DNA of 64,000 nucleotides, taken from assembly GCF_900100045.1 (NCBI RefSeq), contig NZ_FNEA01000008.1, positions 62,001-126,000 on the forward strand, written 5' to 3'. The stretch is from Paracoccus denitrificans. GTDB lineage: Bacteria > Pseudomonadota > Alphaproteobacteria > Rhodobacterales > Rhodobacteraceae. A program made the position numbers and the translations under genes. Shown piece after piece: positions 18,784-26,636 of the stretch (within the stretch, counting starts at the first letter, position 1; every line of letters begins with the position of its first letter). The notes below the pieces were generated by a model. It worked only from the letters and a program-made list of their open reading frames with translations, was not told the DNA's origin and made no database searches.

Positions 18784-18858
18784 CGGAACATCCCTGAACG
18801 ATACAGTCGGATACAACTATAGCGGGATGTTTTAAGAAGTGGTTAACGCGACCGGAGA

Positions 18859-20247
18859 TCAGGCCAGTATCTCGGGGTTCGGCCCAAGCGGCGCGCGATT
18901 CCCGGTCTCGATCACCTCGCGCGGCCAGGTGACGACGACCTCGGCACCGCCCTCTGCCCTATTGGCAAAGCGCAGCCGCGCGCCCGAGCGCTCCAGCAGC
19001 GCCTTGGCGATGAACAGGCCCAGGCCCATGCCTTCATAGCTGCGCCCGTCCTCGGCCCGGGGGCGGGTGGTCAGGAAGGGGCTGCCGATGCGCGGCAACA
19101 GCGCGGGCGGAAAGCCCGGCCCGTCATCGGCGACCCGCACCCAAAGATCGCGGCGGTCGGCGCCGGTCTCGACGGTCACGCTGCGGGCGGCGAAATCGAC
19201 GGCGTTCTGGATCAGGTTGCGCAGCCCGTGGATCACGGCGGCATCGCGCTGGACGATCAGCGGCTCGGAGGCGGGCAGCACCACGATCTCGGCGCCGCGT
19301 CCGTGATGGGGCGCAGCGGCCTCGGCCAGCACCTCGATCAGCGGAGCCGAGCGGATCAGCAGGTCGTCGCGCCCGGCGCTGCCCATGGATTTCAGGATGT
19401 CGCGGCAACGGTCCGCCGACTGGCGCAGCAAGGTGACATCCTCGGCCAGATCCTCGCGCTCGGGCAGGGCCTCGGCCAGTTCGTCGGCCAGTTCGGCGCC
19501 GACCAGCTTGATCGTGGCCAGCGGCGTGCCCAGTTCATGCGCCGCGGCGGCGACCACGCCGCCCAGATGTTGCAGCCTCTGTTCCCGCTCCAGTGCCAGG
19601 CGGGCGGCGAACAGCGCATCCGAGGTGGCGCTGACCTCGGCGGCGACCAGCCGGGCATAGCCGGAAAAGAACACCGCGCCGATCACGATGGCGAACCAGT
19701 GCCCGACCAGCAGCGGCTCGCGCAGCGTGACCAGCCCGCCCGACCCGAAGGTCAGCGGCTGGGCACAGACCGCCGCCAGCGTCACCATCAGGAAGGTGGC
19801 GGCGCCCAGCGCCAGCAAATGCCGGGGCGGCAGGGCGGTCGCCGCGACCGTCACCGGCACCAGCAAAAGCAACGCGAAGGGATTGGCAAGCCCGCCGGTC
19901 AGCGCCAGCAAGGCCGCCACCTGCCCCAGGTCGAAACCCAGCTGCCAGGCCGCCTCGCGTGCCGAGATGCGCCGGTCCGGCCGCGCCGTCAGCGCCAGGT
20001 TCAGCGCCACCGCCAGCCCGATCACCGCCAGCACCGCCGCCAGCGGGAAGCCGGCTCCGATCAGCAGCGCGACGCCCACGGCCGCCAACTGGCCCGCGAT
20101 CGCCACCCAGCGCAACAGGATCAGGGTGCGCAGGCGGATCGGCTCGGGGGCCGGCTGGCCGGGAAAAAGGTCGATGCGGTGGGAAACAAGGCCGAATGGC
20201 ACGCTGGGTCTTTCTGTTGGGGGACGGGCTTTTGCATTGATACCCAT
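18859..20247 (-). CDS. regB: Redox-sensing histidine kinase RegB/PrrB
   Basis: The 462-residue membrane kinase has six TM segments (about 40-200). The quinone-site motif GGLANPF (118-124) matches GGxxNPF. The H-box has His237 in AAAAHELGTPL. The redox-active Cys281 in ADRCRDILKSMG is conserved, as are the N-box (GLRNLIQNAV) and ATP motifs DDGPGF (374-379) and GMGLGLF (406-412). RegB autophosphorylates under reducing, oxygen-poor conditions and passes phosphate to RegA, controlling respiration and carbon/nitrogen fixation genes. It is divergent from senC-regA-hvrA, as in Rhodobacter. An internal GTG at 20202 is an alternative start that would widen the 36-nt divergent gap. Confidence 0.95.
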   Translation of the reverse strand: MGINAKARPPTERPSVPFGLVSHRIDLFPGQPAPEPIRLRTLILLRWVAIAGQLAAVGVALLIGAGFPLAAVLAVIGLAVALNLALTARPDRRISAREAAWQLGFDLGQVAALLALTGGLANPFALLLLVPVTVAATALPPRHLLALGAATFLMVTLAAVCAQPLTFGSGGLVTLREPLLVGHWFAIVIGAVFFSGYARLVAAEVSATSDALFAARLALEREQRLQHLGGVVAAAAHELGTPLATIKLVGAELADELAEALPEREDLAEDVTLLRQSADRCRDILKSMGSAGRDDLLIRSAPLIEVLAEAAAPHHGRGAEIVVLPASEPLIVQRDAAVIHGLRNLIQNAVDFAARSVTVETGADRRDLWVRVADDGPGFPPALLPRIGSPFLTTRPRAEDGRSYEGMGLGLFIAKALLERSGARLRFANRAEGGAEVVVTWPREVIETGNRAPLGPNPEILA

Positions 20248-20283
20248 GGCCGGATGCGCGATCAATGCGCCCACGGACTGGAG

Positions 20284-20934
20284 ATGCGCCGGATGGGCAA
20301 AGACAGAACGATCCTGATCCTCGGCAGCCTCGCTGCGGTGACGGTGCTGGTGACGGGCTGGCTGTGGCTGTCGCGCGGCGAGGCCGATCCCTTCGCCCCC
20401 TGCCGCAAGGACGTGACGCAGGGCGGGCTGGACGGTCTGGGCGCACCCTTTGAGTTGACGGACCAGAACGGCCGTCGGGTCAGCGACCGGCAAGTGCTGG
20501 CAAAACCGGCGCTGCTGTATTTCGGATATACCTATTGCCCGGATGTCTGCCCGCTGGACAGCGCCCGCAATGCCGAGGCGGTGGCGATGCTGGAAGAACA
20601 GGGAATGCAGGTCACGCCGGTCTTCATTTCCGTCGATCCGAAACGCGACACCCCCGAGGTGCTGCGCGATTTTGCCGGGGCCATGCATGAGCGAATGATC
20701 GGATTGACCGGAACCGCAGCGGAAATCGATGCCGTATCGAAAGCCTGGCGGAACTATTACAAGCTGAATGATCAGGAGGACCCCGAGAACTATCTGGTCG
20801 ATCACATGACCAATACCTATCTTGTGATTCCCGGCTCCGGGACCGTCGAACTCTTCGGCCGTGAGCTTTCCGCCCAGGATCTGGCGGAACGCGCCGCCTG
20901 TTTCATTGACGCTGCGTCAAGCACCGGGGTTTGA
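20284..20934 (+). CDS. senC: SCO1/SenC family copper chaperone
   Basis: The protein is 216 residues from ATG 20284, or 213 from ATG 20293, which has the better spaced GGAG. One N-terminal TM anchor is followed by a thioredoxin-like periplasmic domain. Copper ligands are all present: the CxxxC in YCPDVCP (Cys82 and Cys86 counted from 20293) and His171 in VDHMTNTY. SenC/PrrC helps assemble the CuA/CuB centres of cytochrome oxidase and influences RegB signalling. It is the first gene of senC-regA-hvrA. A perfect 15-nt palindrome is embedded in its last codons. Confidence 0.95.
   Translation: MRRMGKDRTILILGSLAAVTVLVTGWLWLSRGEADPFAPCRKDVTQGGLDGLGAPFELTDQNGRRVSDRQVLAKPALLYFGYTYCPDVCPLDSARNAEAVAMLEEQGMQVTPVFISVDPKRDTPEVLRDFAGAMHERMIGLTGTAAEIDAVSKAWRNYYKLNDQEDPENYLVDHMTNTYLVIPGSGTVELFGRELSAQDLAERAACFIDAASSTGV
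20906..20920. promoter_or_regulatory. Perfect palindrome TTGACGC-T-GCGTCAA in the 3' end of senC
   Basis: Seven-base arms flank a single centre base. The site is 67 nt before the regA ATG and about 11 nt before the TTGACC of a candidate regA promoter, a position suited to an activator or autoregulator. It is read as part of senC (FIDAASS). The binding factor is unknown. Confidence 0.45.
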
Positions 20935-20957
20935 CCGAATGGGCAAAACACTCTAAT
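20931..20957 (+). promoter_or_regulatory. Candidate regA promoter in the senC-regA gap
   Basis: TTGACC (20931-20936) is a strong -35 match and TCTAAT (20952-20957) matches the -10 consensus in 5 of 6 positions. The 15-nt spacing is shorter than optimal, which could imply activator dependence. The start would give a leader of about 20 nt to the regA ATG at 20987. Confidence 0.4.
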
Positions 20958-20986
20958 CAACAGTGAACTTTCAAGGGCAAGTGAAT

Positions 20987-21535
20987 ATGGCAGAGGATTA
21001 CCAAATCGGCCCCGACCCCAGCCTTCTGCTGGTCGATGACGACGAGATCTTTCTGAACCGTCTGGCCCGTGCGATGGAAAAACGCGGCTTCGCCGTCACC
21101 CGCGCCGCCTCGGTCGCCGAGGCCCGCGCCGCGGTGGCCGAGCACGCGCCCGCCCATGCGGTCGTCGACCTGCGGCTTGAGGATGGCAATGGGCTTGATG
21201 TGGTCGATGCCCTGCGCGAGGCGCGCGAGGATACCCGGATCGTCGTCCTGACCGGCTATGGCGCCATCGCGACGGCGGTGGCCGCGGTCAAGATGGGTGC
21301 GACGGATTATCTGTCAAAGCCGGCGGATGCCGATGACGTGACCCGCGCGCTTCTGGCGCGGGGCGACACATTGCCGCCCCCGCCGGAAACGCCGATGTCG
21401 GCCGACCGCGTGCGTTGGGAGCATATCCAGCGCGTCTATGAGCAATGCGACCGCAATGTCAGCGAAACGGCGCGGCGCCTGCATATGCACCGACGGACCT
21501 TGCAGCGGATTTTGGCCAAACGCAGCCCGCGTTAA
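20987..21535 (+). CDS. regA: Response regulator RegA/PrrA
   Basis: The 182-residue two-domain regulator has a receiver domain with LLLVDDDE acidic pocket (14-20), phospho-acceptor Asp61 in VVDLRLEDG, Thr89 in VLTGYGAI and Lys111 in YLSKPAD. A Pro-rich linker (PPPPETP) leads to a FIS-type helix-turn-helix (about 155-176: NVSETARRLHMHRRTLQRI), which is almost invariant in RegA orthologs. It is phosphorylated by RegB and regulates oxidases, denitrification, nitrogen and carbon fixation genes. ATG 20987 is preferred over the in-frame GTG at 20963 because MAED matches the family start. Confidence 0.97.
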   Translation: MAEDYQIGPDPSLLLVDDDEIFLNRLARAMEKRGFAVTRAASVAEARAAVAEHAPAHAVVDLRLEDGNGLDVVDALREAREDTRIVVLTGYGAIATAVAAVKMGATDYLSKPADADDVTRALLARGDTLPPPPETPMSADRVRWEHIQRVYEQCDRNVSETARRLHMHRRTLQRILAKRSPR

Positions 21536-21556
21536 TAATCTGGTTCTCAAAAAAGA

Positions 21557-21579
21557 TTGCAATTCATATTGGAATGCAA
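21557..21579. promoter_or_regulatory. Imperfect inverted repeat in regA-hvrA spacer
   Basis: TTGCAATTC (21557-21565) faces GAATGCAA (21572-21579) across ATATTG, with one unpaired base. The 83-nt regA-hvrA spacer is clearly A/T-rich compared with its surroundings, so it may hold an hvrA promoter or a binding site. No good sigma-70 pair is seen. Confidence 0.35.
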
Positions 21580-21618
21580 ATATTGGGGACACAGACTGCC
21601 AAAACCAAGGATAACGAT

Positions 21619-21927
21619 ATGAGCATCGAACTGGACGCCATGTCCTTGCGCGAACTCCGGGATCTGCGCAACAAGCTCGACCGCGCCATTTCCACCTTCG
21701 AGGATCGTCGCAAGCGCGAGGCGCTGGCGGCGGCCGAAAGTGCCGCGCGCGAATACGGCTTCAACCTGGCCGAGCTGACGATCGCCAAGCAAGCACGCAG
21801 CAAGGTTGCGCCCAAATACGCAAATCCCGCCGATCCGTCACAAACCTGGACCGGGCGTGGCCGCAAACCGCGCTGGGTGCAGGAGGCGCTGGATACCGGC
21901 AAAAAACTGGAAGAGATGGAAATCTGA
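21619..21927 (+). CDS. hvrA: H-NS family nucleoid regulator HvrA
   Basis: The 102-residue protein has a charged helical N-terminus for oligomerisation (ELRDLRNKLDRAISTFEDRR, about 11-30) and the C-terminal H-NS DNA-binding loop TWTGRGRKPRW (76-86), which contacts the minor groove of A/T-rich DNA. In Rhodobacter capsulatus HvrA is a trans-acting regulator of photosynthesis and nitrogen fixation genes and follows regA, as here. CAAGG lies before the ATG at 21619. It ends the senC-regA-hvrA run at a strong terminator. Confidence 0.94.
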   Translation: MSIELDAMSLRELRDLRNKLDRAISTFEDRRKREALAAAESAAREYGFNLAELTIAKQARSKVAPKYANPADPSQTWTGRGRKPRWVQEALDTGKKLEEMEI

Positions 21928-21936
21928 GCCCGTTTC

Positions 21937-21967
21937 CCCCGCATCCCTGATGCGGGGTTTTTCTTTC
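21937..21967 (+). terminator. Rho-independent terminator of senC-regA-hvrA
   Basis: A perfect 9-bp stem CCCCGCATC / GATGCGGGG with a 3-nt loop is followed by TTTTTTCTTT. It ends 5 nt before the stop of the convergent HD-domain gene. Confidence 0.95.
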
Positions 21968-21972
21968 CGGGA

Positions 21973-22581
21973 TCACGATTTCCGGTCCATTTCCGCAATA
22001 AGCTGGGAAAAGCGCGACAAATAGGCGTTGCGGGTTTCCAGTGGCGGGCGCAGCCGTATTTCCAACCCCTGCAACAATTCGGGGCGGGGCATGGGGAACA
22101 GGCGATCCGCCTCGGCCCTGGAGAACCCGGCGATCTGCACGGCCTCCAGCCAGGCCGAGATCCGGTCGGCGCGCTTGATCGCGCGCTTCACCGTCGCGGG
22201 CAATTGCGCCGGCAGGCCGAAACGGCGGTGGATCGCCGCCGCCAGCCGCGCGTCCATTTCGCCGTATTCCCGGCCAAGCGCCGCCTTGACCGGAGAGATC
22301 ATGTCGCCGATCACATATTCGGGCGCGTCATGCAGCAACGCCGCCAGCCGCCAGCGCGGCTCGCAATCGGGATTGGCACGGGTGTGGATCTCTTCGACCA
22401 GCAGCGAATGCTCGGCCACGGTATAGGCCCAGTCGCCATGGGTCTGGCCGTTCCAGCGCGCGACGAAGGCCAGGCCATGGGCGATGTCGCCGATCTCGAT
22501 ATCCACCGGCGTCGGGTCCAGAAGGTCCAGCCTGCGCCCCGACAGCATCCTTTGCCAGGCCCGTTTCGCGCCTTTCGCCAT
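21973..22581 (-). CDS. HD-domain phosphohydrolase (YfbR-like)
   Basis: The 202-residue protein carries the HD metal site: VAEHSLLVEE for the first His, AALLHDAPEYVIGDM for the HD pair, and a distal Asp in KRADRISAWLEA. This pattern matches YfbR-like 5'-deoxynucleotidases and related HD hydrolases. The substrate is not certain. GGAG six bases before ATG 22581 supports this start over ATG 22596. It is convergent with hvrA. Confidence 0.85.
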   Translation of the reverse strand: MAKGAKRAWQRMLSGRRLDLLDPTPVDIEIGDIAHGLAFVARWNGQTHGDWAYTVAEHSLLVEEIHTRANPDCEPRWRLAALLHDAPEYVIGDMISPVKAALGREYGEMDARLAAAIHRRFGLPAQLPATVKRAIKRADRISAWLEAVQIAGFSRAEADRLFPMPRPELLQGLEIRLRPPLETRNAYLSRFSQLIAEMDRKS

Positions 22582-22659
22582 GCCGTTCTCCGTCATTTTC
22601 CCCGCGAAGCTAGCCCCTTCGCGCAGCCCGCGCCAGCACCGCATCGGCAGCGGCGCCGG

Positions 22660-22694
22660 ACAGCGAAAAGCCCGCGGCCTTGGGGACCGCGGGC
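22660..22694 (-). terminator. Terminator of secB
   Basis: An 8-bp stem GCCCGCGG (22670-22677) / CCGCGGGC (22687-22694) is followed, on the minus strand, by CTTTTCGC. It lies 35 nt past the secB stop. Confidence 0.75.
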
Positions 22695-22728
22695 CGAAAC
22701 GGGTCGATCTCACGCAGAAGTGATCGTC

Positions 22729-23262
22729 TCAGGACAGTGGCTGGTCGGCGGGCCGCTGGGCCTGCGTCCGGCGCGCGATCTCTTGCCGGTAAAGCGCCAC
22801 GAAATCCACCGGGTCCATGTTGAAGGGCGGGAAGCCGCCGTCGCGGGTCATGTCCGAGACGATGCGCCGCACGAACGGGAACATCATGCGCGGGCATTCG
22901 ATCATCAGGAAGGGGTGCAACTGGTCTTCGGGCACGCCCTCGACATGGAAGATGCCGCCGTAATCCAGCTCGCACAGGAACAAGGGCGATTTGTCCGTGG
23001 CGTTCGAGGACTGCACGCGGAACTTGCTGATCACCTCATACTGGTGCTCGGCCGGGCGCTTGCGGGCATCCAGGCTGACCTGCACGCTGATTTCCGGCTG
23101 CACCTCGCCCGAGGGCAGGCCCTTCTGCGCCACCGCGTTCTCAAAGGACAGGTCGCGGATATACTGCGTCAGGATCTGCAACCGCACGGCCGGCTGGGCG
23201 GCATTCTGCCCGGGATTCTGGGCCTCGGGCGCGGCGGCGCCGCTGTTGTTCTCGTCGCTCAT
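22729..23262 (-). CDS. secB: Protein-export chaperone SecB
   Basis: The 177-residue homotetrameric chaperone keeps preproteins unfolded and hands them to SecA. Family landmarks are QYIRDLSFENA (33-43), VQVSLDARKR, CELDYGGIFHV and the LIECPRMMFPFVRRIVSDM stretch that precedes the helical C-terminus. The N-terminal 25 residues are Ala/Asn/Pro-rich and presumably disordered. Length is typical of alphaproteobacteria. fxsA lies upstream in the same direction. Confidence 0.97.
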   Translation of the reverse strand: MSDENNSGAAAPEAQNPGQNAAQPAVRLQILTQYIRDLSFENAVAQKGLPSGEVQPEISVQVSLDARKRPAEHQYEVISKFRVQSSNATDKSPLFLCELDYGGIFHVEGVPEDQLHPFLMIECPRMMFPFVRRIVSDMTRDGGFPPFNMDPVDFVALYRQEIARRTQAQRPADQPLS

Positions 23263-23311
23263 GGAATTCTCCTCGGATCTGACGGGGTTCTAGCACCCCG
23301 CCGCCCGGCGC

Positions 23312-23890
23312 TCAATGCCGGGTCCAGCCCGAATTGCCGCGCCGCGGAGACTGCTCGCCCGTGCCGTCGCCCTGGTCGGTCAGCCCTTCGCGCACCGGGC
23401 CGGGCGGGTCGTCCTGCACCGAGTATTCGCCGTCGATCACCCCTTCGTCGCGCCAGCCGGGACCGCGGCGAAAGCCCGCTGGATCGGCACCGAAATCGCC
23501 TTCGGCACCATAGCCCTGCCGATAGCTGAAGCCGCTGCCCGAAACCTGCACCCGCGACGCCATCTGCCGCAGGATCAGGCTGCGCACTGCCGGAATCAGC
23601 AGCAAAAGCCCCAATGCGCTGGTGAACAGCCCCGGCACCACCATCAGCAGCCCTGCGATCATGACCAGCGCGCCATGCGCCATCGGCCGGCCCGGATCGC
23701 GGAATTCCTGCATGGCGCGCTGCACGTCCAGCGCCGCGCGCGCACCCTGATGCCGCATCACCGCCGCACCGGCCACGGCCGAGGCCAGGACCAGCGCAAT
23801 CGTGGGCAGGACGCCGATCACGCCCCCCACCTGGATGAACAGCGCGATCTCGACGATCGGCAGGATCACGAAAGGCAACAGCAGCCACAT
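23312..23890 (-). CDS. FxsA family membrane protein
   Basis: The 192-residue protein has four hydrophobic segments within the first 115 residues (WLLLPFVILPIVEIALFIQV, VLPTIALVLASAVAGAAVM, ALVMIAGLLMVVPGLFTSAL, LLLLIPAVRSL), the FxsA pattern. The C-terminal 75 residues are Gly-, Arg- and acid-rich and probably disordered. E. coli FxsA affects phage T7 exclusion by the F plasmid; the native role is unclear. GAGGAAAAAGG precedes ATG 23890. It is divergent from the Tim44-like gene. Confidence 0.88.
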   Translation of the reverse strand: MWLLLPFVILPIVEIALFIQVGGVIGVLPTIALVLASAVAGAAVMRHQGARAALDVQRAMQEFRDPGRPMAHGALVMIAGLLMVVPGLFTSALGLLLLIPAVRSLILRQMASRVQVSGSGFSYRQGYGAEGDFGADPAGFRRGPGWRDEGVIDGEYSVQDDPPGPVREGLTDQGDGTGEQSPRRGNSGWTRH

Positions 23891-24001
23891 AACGCCTTTT
23901 TCCTCCGGCACTTCTATTTCCGGCACAAAACTGGACTTGGGCCGGTCTCCACCCTACATAAGCATGCGAAAGCGCCGATACAAAGCTCGTTAGGTCCGTT
24001 G

Positions 24002-24658
24002 ATGTCGAACCCCCTGCTGCAACTGCTCGTCCTCGCGGCGATTGCCGTATTCCTGATCCTGCGCCTGCGCGGGGTTCTTGGCACGCGTGACGGGTTCGAA
24101 TCGCCGCGCATACCCGAGGAGCCGGTGCAGCGCCGCCGCTTCGACGTGATCGACGGGACCGCCGAGGCGGGCGACAGCGACATCACCGACCATGCCGAAC
24201 CCGGCAGCCCCGCAGCCAAGGCCCTGGCCGAGATGAAGCGGATCGAGCCCGATTTCGCCGTGGGTCCGTTCCTGTCGGGCGCGAAATCCGCCTATGAGAT
24301 GATCCTGATGGCTTTCGAGCGCGGCGATCTGTCCGAGGTGCGCGGCTTTCTGGCGCCGCCGGTGGCCGAGGCTTTCGAGTCGGTGATCGAGGATCGCAAG
24401 GCCCGCAACCTGACCACCGAGGCGCAGTTCCTGGGCACCCGCGAAACCGCGCTGGCCGGGGCCGAGTTCACCCCCGCCACCGGCATGGCCGAGCTTTCGG
24501 TGCGCTTCGTCGGCGAGATGATCGTCGCCACCCGCGACGCCGACGGCAATGTGATCGAGGGCGATCCCAAGGCCGCCCGCAAGCAGCGCGACACCTGGAC
24601 CTTTGCCCGCCGCATGGGTCAGGACGACCCGAACTGGCAACTGGTCGCCACGGCCTGA
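24002..24658 (+). CDS. Tim44/TimA-like domain protein, membrane anchored
   Basis: The 218-residue protein begins with a TM anchor (LLQLLVLAAIAVFLILRLRG, about 5-24) and a short linker. The Tim44-like domain (about 75-218) shows FLSGAKSAYEMILMAFERGD and DTWTFARRMGQDDPNWQLVAT. Bacterial homologs are inner-membrane proteins of uncertain function, related to the mitochondrial import motor subunit. It is divergent from fxsA and 3 nt upstream of the Smr gene. In many relatives a lytic transglycosylase gene mltA sits between these two; it is absent here. Confidence 0.87.
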   Translation: MSNPLLQLLVLAAIAVFLILRLRGVLGTRDGFESPRIPEEPVQRRRFDVIDGTAEAGDSDITDHAEPGSPAAKALAEMKRIEPDFAVGPFLSGAKSAYEMILMAFERGDLSEVRGFLAPPVAEAFESVIEDRKARNLTTEAQFLGTRETALAGAEFTPATGMAELSVRFVGEMIVATRDADGNVIEGDPKAARKQRDTWTFARRMGQDDPNWQLVATA

Positions 24659-24661
24659 TCC

Positions 24662-25270
24662 ATGGCACGCCGGCGAGGACTCTCGGCCGAGGACAAGGCC
24701 CTGTGGTCCCGCGTCGCCGCAACGGCCGTGCCGCTGCACCCGGCACGCAAGCAGGCCGAACCTGCGCCCGAGCCCAGACCGCTGAAAAAGCCGCCCGCCA
24801 TGCCGCCCGCCATGCCGCAAGTCGCACCCCTGCCGCTGGCCGGGCTGCGGATCGGCGGCAAGCCCGGCGCCGGCACGACCCGTCTCGACCTGTCGCCGGC
24901 CCCGCGCGAGGCGCTGCACGCCCAGCCCTTGCGCATGGATCACAAGACCCATCGCCAGATGAGCCGCGGCAAGCTCGCGCCCGAGGCTCGGATCGACCTG
25001 CACGGCATGACGCTGGCCGTTGCCCAGCCGGTGCTGACCCGCTTCATCCTGCAGGCCCGGGCCGAGGGACGGAGGCTGGTCCTGGTCATCACCGGCAAGG
25101 GGCGCGAGGGCGGGCCGGACGCGCCGCTGCCGGTCAGGCCCGGCGCGCTGCGCCACAACGTGCCGCATTGGCTGCACATGCCGCCACTGAATGCCATGGT
25201 GCTGCAAGTCCGCCCCGCGCATCGCCGCCATGGCGGCGAGGGCGCATATTACGTCTATCTGCGGCGCTAG
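24662..25270 (+). CDS. Smr/MutS2 C-terminal domain protein
   Basis: The 202-residue protein has an N-terminal basic, Pro/Ala-rich region (to about residue 105) and a C-terminal Smr domain beginning ARIDLHGMTLAVAQPVL, with the DLHG motif and the glycine motif VITGKGREGG. Smr domains are nicking or RNA-processing endonucleases; the substrate is not known. The stop shares the palindrome CTAG with the stop of the convergent lipoprotein hydrolase. Confidence 0.88.
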   Translation: MARRRGLSAEDKALWSRVAATAVPLHPARKQAEPAPEPRPLKKPPAMPPAMPQVAPLPLAGLRIGGKPGAGTTRLDLSPAPREALHAQPLRMDHKTHRQMSRGKLAPEARIDLHGMTLAVAQPVLTRFILQARAEGRRLVLVITGKGREGGPDAPLPVRPGALRHNVPHWLHMPPLNAMVLQVRPAHRRHGGEGAYYVYLRR

Positions 25271-26340
25271 AAGGCCGGCGAGATCACGATCTGCGCCGCC
25301 CGCTCGGCATGCAGCGCCGCACGGGTCAGCGGCCCGACTCCACCGCCCACGTCCGAGGAAAACACGCTGTTCAGTTCCTGCGCCTGCGACAGGATGCGCA
25401 GCAGCGCCGGCGAGGTCGCGACATTGAAATGCCCGTCCCCGGTCGAAAAGGCGCCGACATCGACCAGCATCACCGGCAGGTCCGCCACCGGCCCGGCATC
25501 GGTCAGGCTGCCCAGCCGCACCGGCTCGGCCGAGATCAGCGCCGAAAGGTTCAGCGCCCGATCCCGCCCCGAAGTGAAGATGACGAAGGGCTGCGGCAGC
25601 CTGCCGATGGCCCGCACCTGTGTGCGAAAGACCCCGACATCGATATCGGGCGACAACAGCACCACCGCGCCGATCCGGTCCAGGGTGCGGCGCTCGCCCG
25701 CGATGGCCATCTGGCGCAGGCTCTCCATCAGCAGCAGGGCGCCCATGGAATGCCCGACCAGGATCGCCTTGCCGCCGCCGGCTTCGGCAGCGATGCCGAT
25801 GCTGCGTGCAAGTCCGTCGCGCGAATAAAGCACGCTGTCGCGATCCGCCGCATAGGCCAGCGGCTGCCCGCGCGATGGCCATGAGAAATGCAGCGGCACG
25901 CCGGGCAGGCTCAGGTCGCGCTCGATCTGGGCAAAGCGATACAGCCCCTCGGCAAAGGTGTTGTTGTAGCCATGCACGAACAGCACCACATCGCGGTCGC
26001 CCGCAGGGCGCGCGGCAATGGCGCGGCGCAGATCGGCCTGGAAATCCGCGGGCCGGGCAAAGCGGGCATATTCCGCGACCAGGAAATCCCGCTGCGGATC
26101 GGGTTTCGCGCCTTGGCGGGGATAGGTAATCGAGCCGGGCCGGCGCTCGGGCGGGACCGAGACATCGACCCGGCCGAAGCTGACCCCCTCTTGCCGGCTG
26201 CCGTCGGGGGTGCGGTTGGTGGCGACATAGATGCGCTCGACATGGCCCACCCGCGCCGCCTCCGGTGCGACGGTGATCTCGCCCCGCGGCGCGCAGGCCG
26301 GCAGCAACAACAGCAACGCAACAAGAATCCGCCCCGGCAT
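25267..26340 (-). CDS. Alpha/beta-hydrolase lipoprotein (DUF900)
   Basis: The 357-residue protein has a lipobox (MPGRILVALLLLLPAC, Cys16). The hydrolase domain starts with IYVATNRTPDGS and VLFVHGYNNTFAEGLYRFAQ, which holds the oxyanion region. The nucleophile elbow is ILVGHSMGALLL, and an acid/His pair is suggested by DVGAFSTGDGHFN. It matches the DUF900 esterase-like family. It is probably anchored in the envelope. GGGGG lies before the ATG. Substrate unknown. Confidence 0.87.
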   Translation of the reverse strand: MPGRILVALLLLLPACAPRGEITVAPEAARVGHVERIYVATNRTPDGSRQEGVSFGRVDVSVPPERRPGSITYPRQGAKPDPQRDFLVAEYARFARPADFQADLRRAIAARPAGDRDVVLFVHGYNNTFAEGLYRFAQIERDLSLPGVPLHFSWPSRGQPLAYAADRDSVLYSRDGLARSIGIAAEAGGGKAILVGHSMGALLLMESLRQMAIAGERRTLDRIGAVVLLSPDIDVGVFRTQVRAIGRLPQPFVIFTSGRDRALNLSALISAEPVRLGSLTDAGPVADLPVMLVDVGAFSTGDGHFNVATSPALLRILSQAQELNSVFSSDVGGGVGPLTRAALHAERAAQIVISPAF

Positions 26341-26402
26341 GTCCCCCGCCCTTTGGTGGTATGCGGGCGACAATGCCACCGCCGCGCACGGCGGAAAAGC
26401 CC

Positions 26403-26579
26403 TCAGCCGTAATTCGCCTTGGGCCCTGCGAACCACCAGATGATGAAGCCCAGAACCGGCAGGATCGCCACCAGCGCGATCCAGACCAGCTTGGTGGTCA
26501 TGGTCTCGTTCGTGTTGATGATCGAGGCGATGGCCCAGACATCCAGCACGAAGATGATGATTCCAAATATATAACTCAT
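26403..26579 (-). CDS. Small two-helix membrane protein, PLDc_N (cardiolipin synthase N-terminal-like) family
   Basis: The 58-residue protein has two TM helices (MSYIFGIIIFVLDVWAIASI and LVWIALVAILPVLGFIIWWF) with a short polar loop (NTNETMTTK), then GPKANYG. This matches the stand-alone PLDc_N family, whose role is unknown. A 12-bp perfect hairpin (26586-26620) lies immediately upstream and covers its likely ribosome-binding site. It follows hslU on the same strand by 57 nt. Confidence 0.82.
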   Translation of the reverse strand: MSYIFGIIIFVLDVWAIASIINTNETMTTKLVWIALVAILPVLGFIIWWFAGPKANYG

Positions 26580-26585
26580 GGGCGT

Positions 26586-26620
26586 TCCCGTCCGTTGACC
26601 TGCCGGCACAACGGACGGGA
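26586..26620 (-). promoter_or_regulatory. 12-bp perfect hairpin between hslU and the PLDc_N gene
   Basis: TCCCGTCCGTTG (26586-26597) pairs perfectly with CAACGGACGGGA (26609-26620) around an 11-nt loop that itself contains TGCCGGCA. On the transcript the 3' arm holds CGGGAAC, the only SD-like bases before the ATG at 26579. It could attenuate hslU read-through or mask translation of the small gene. No T-run follows. Confidence 0.55.
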
Positions 26621-26636
26621 CCACGCCGCGGTTCCC

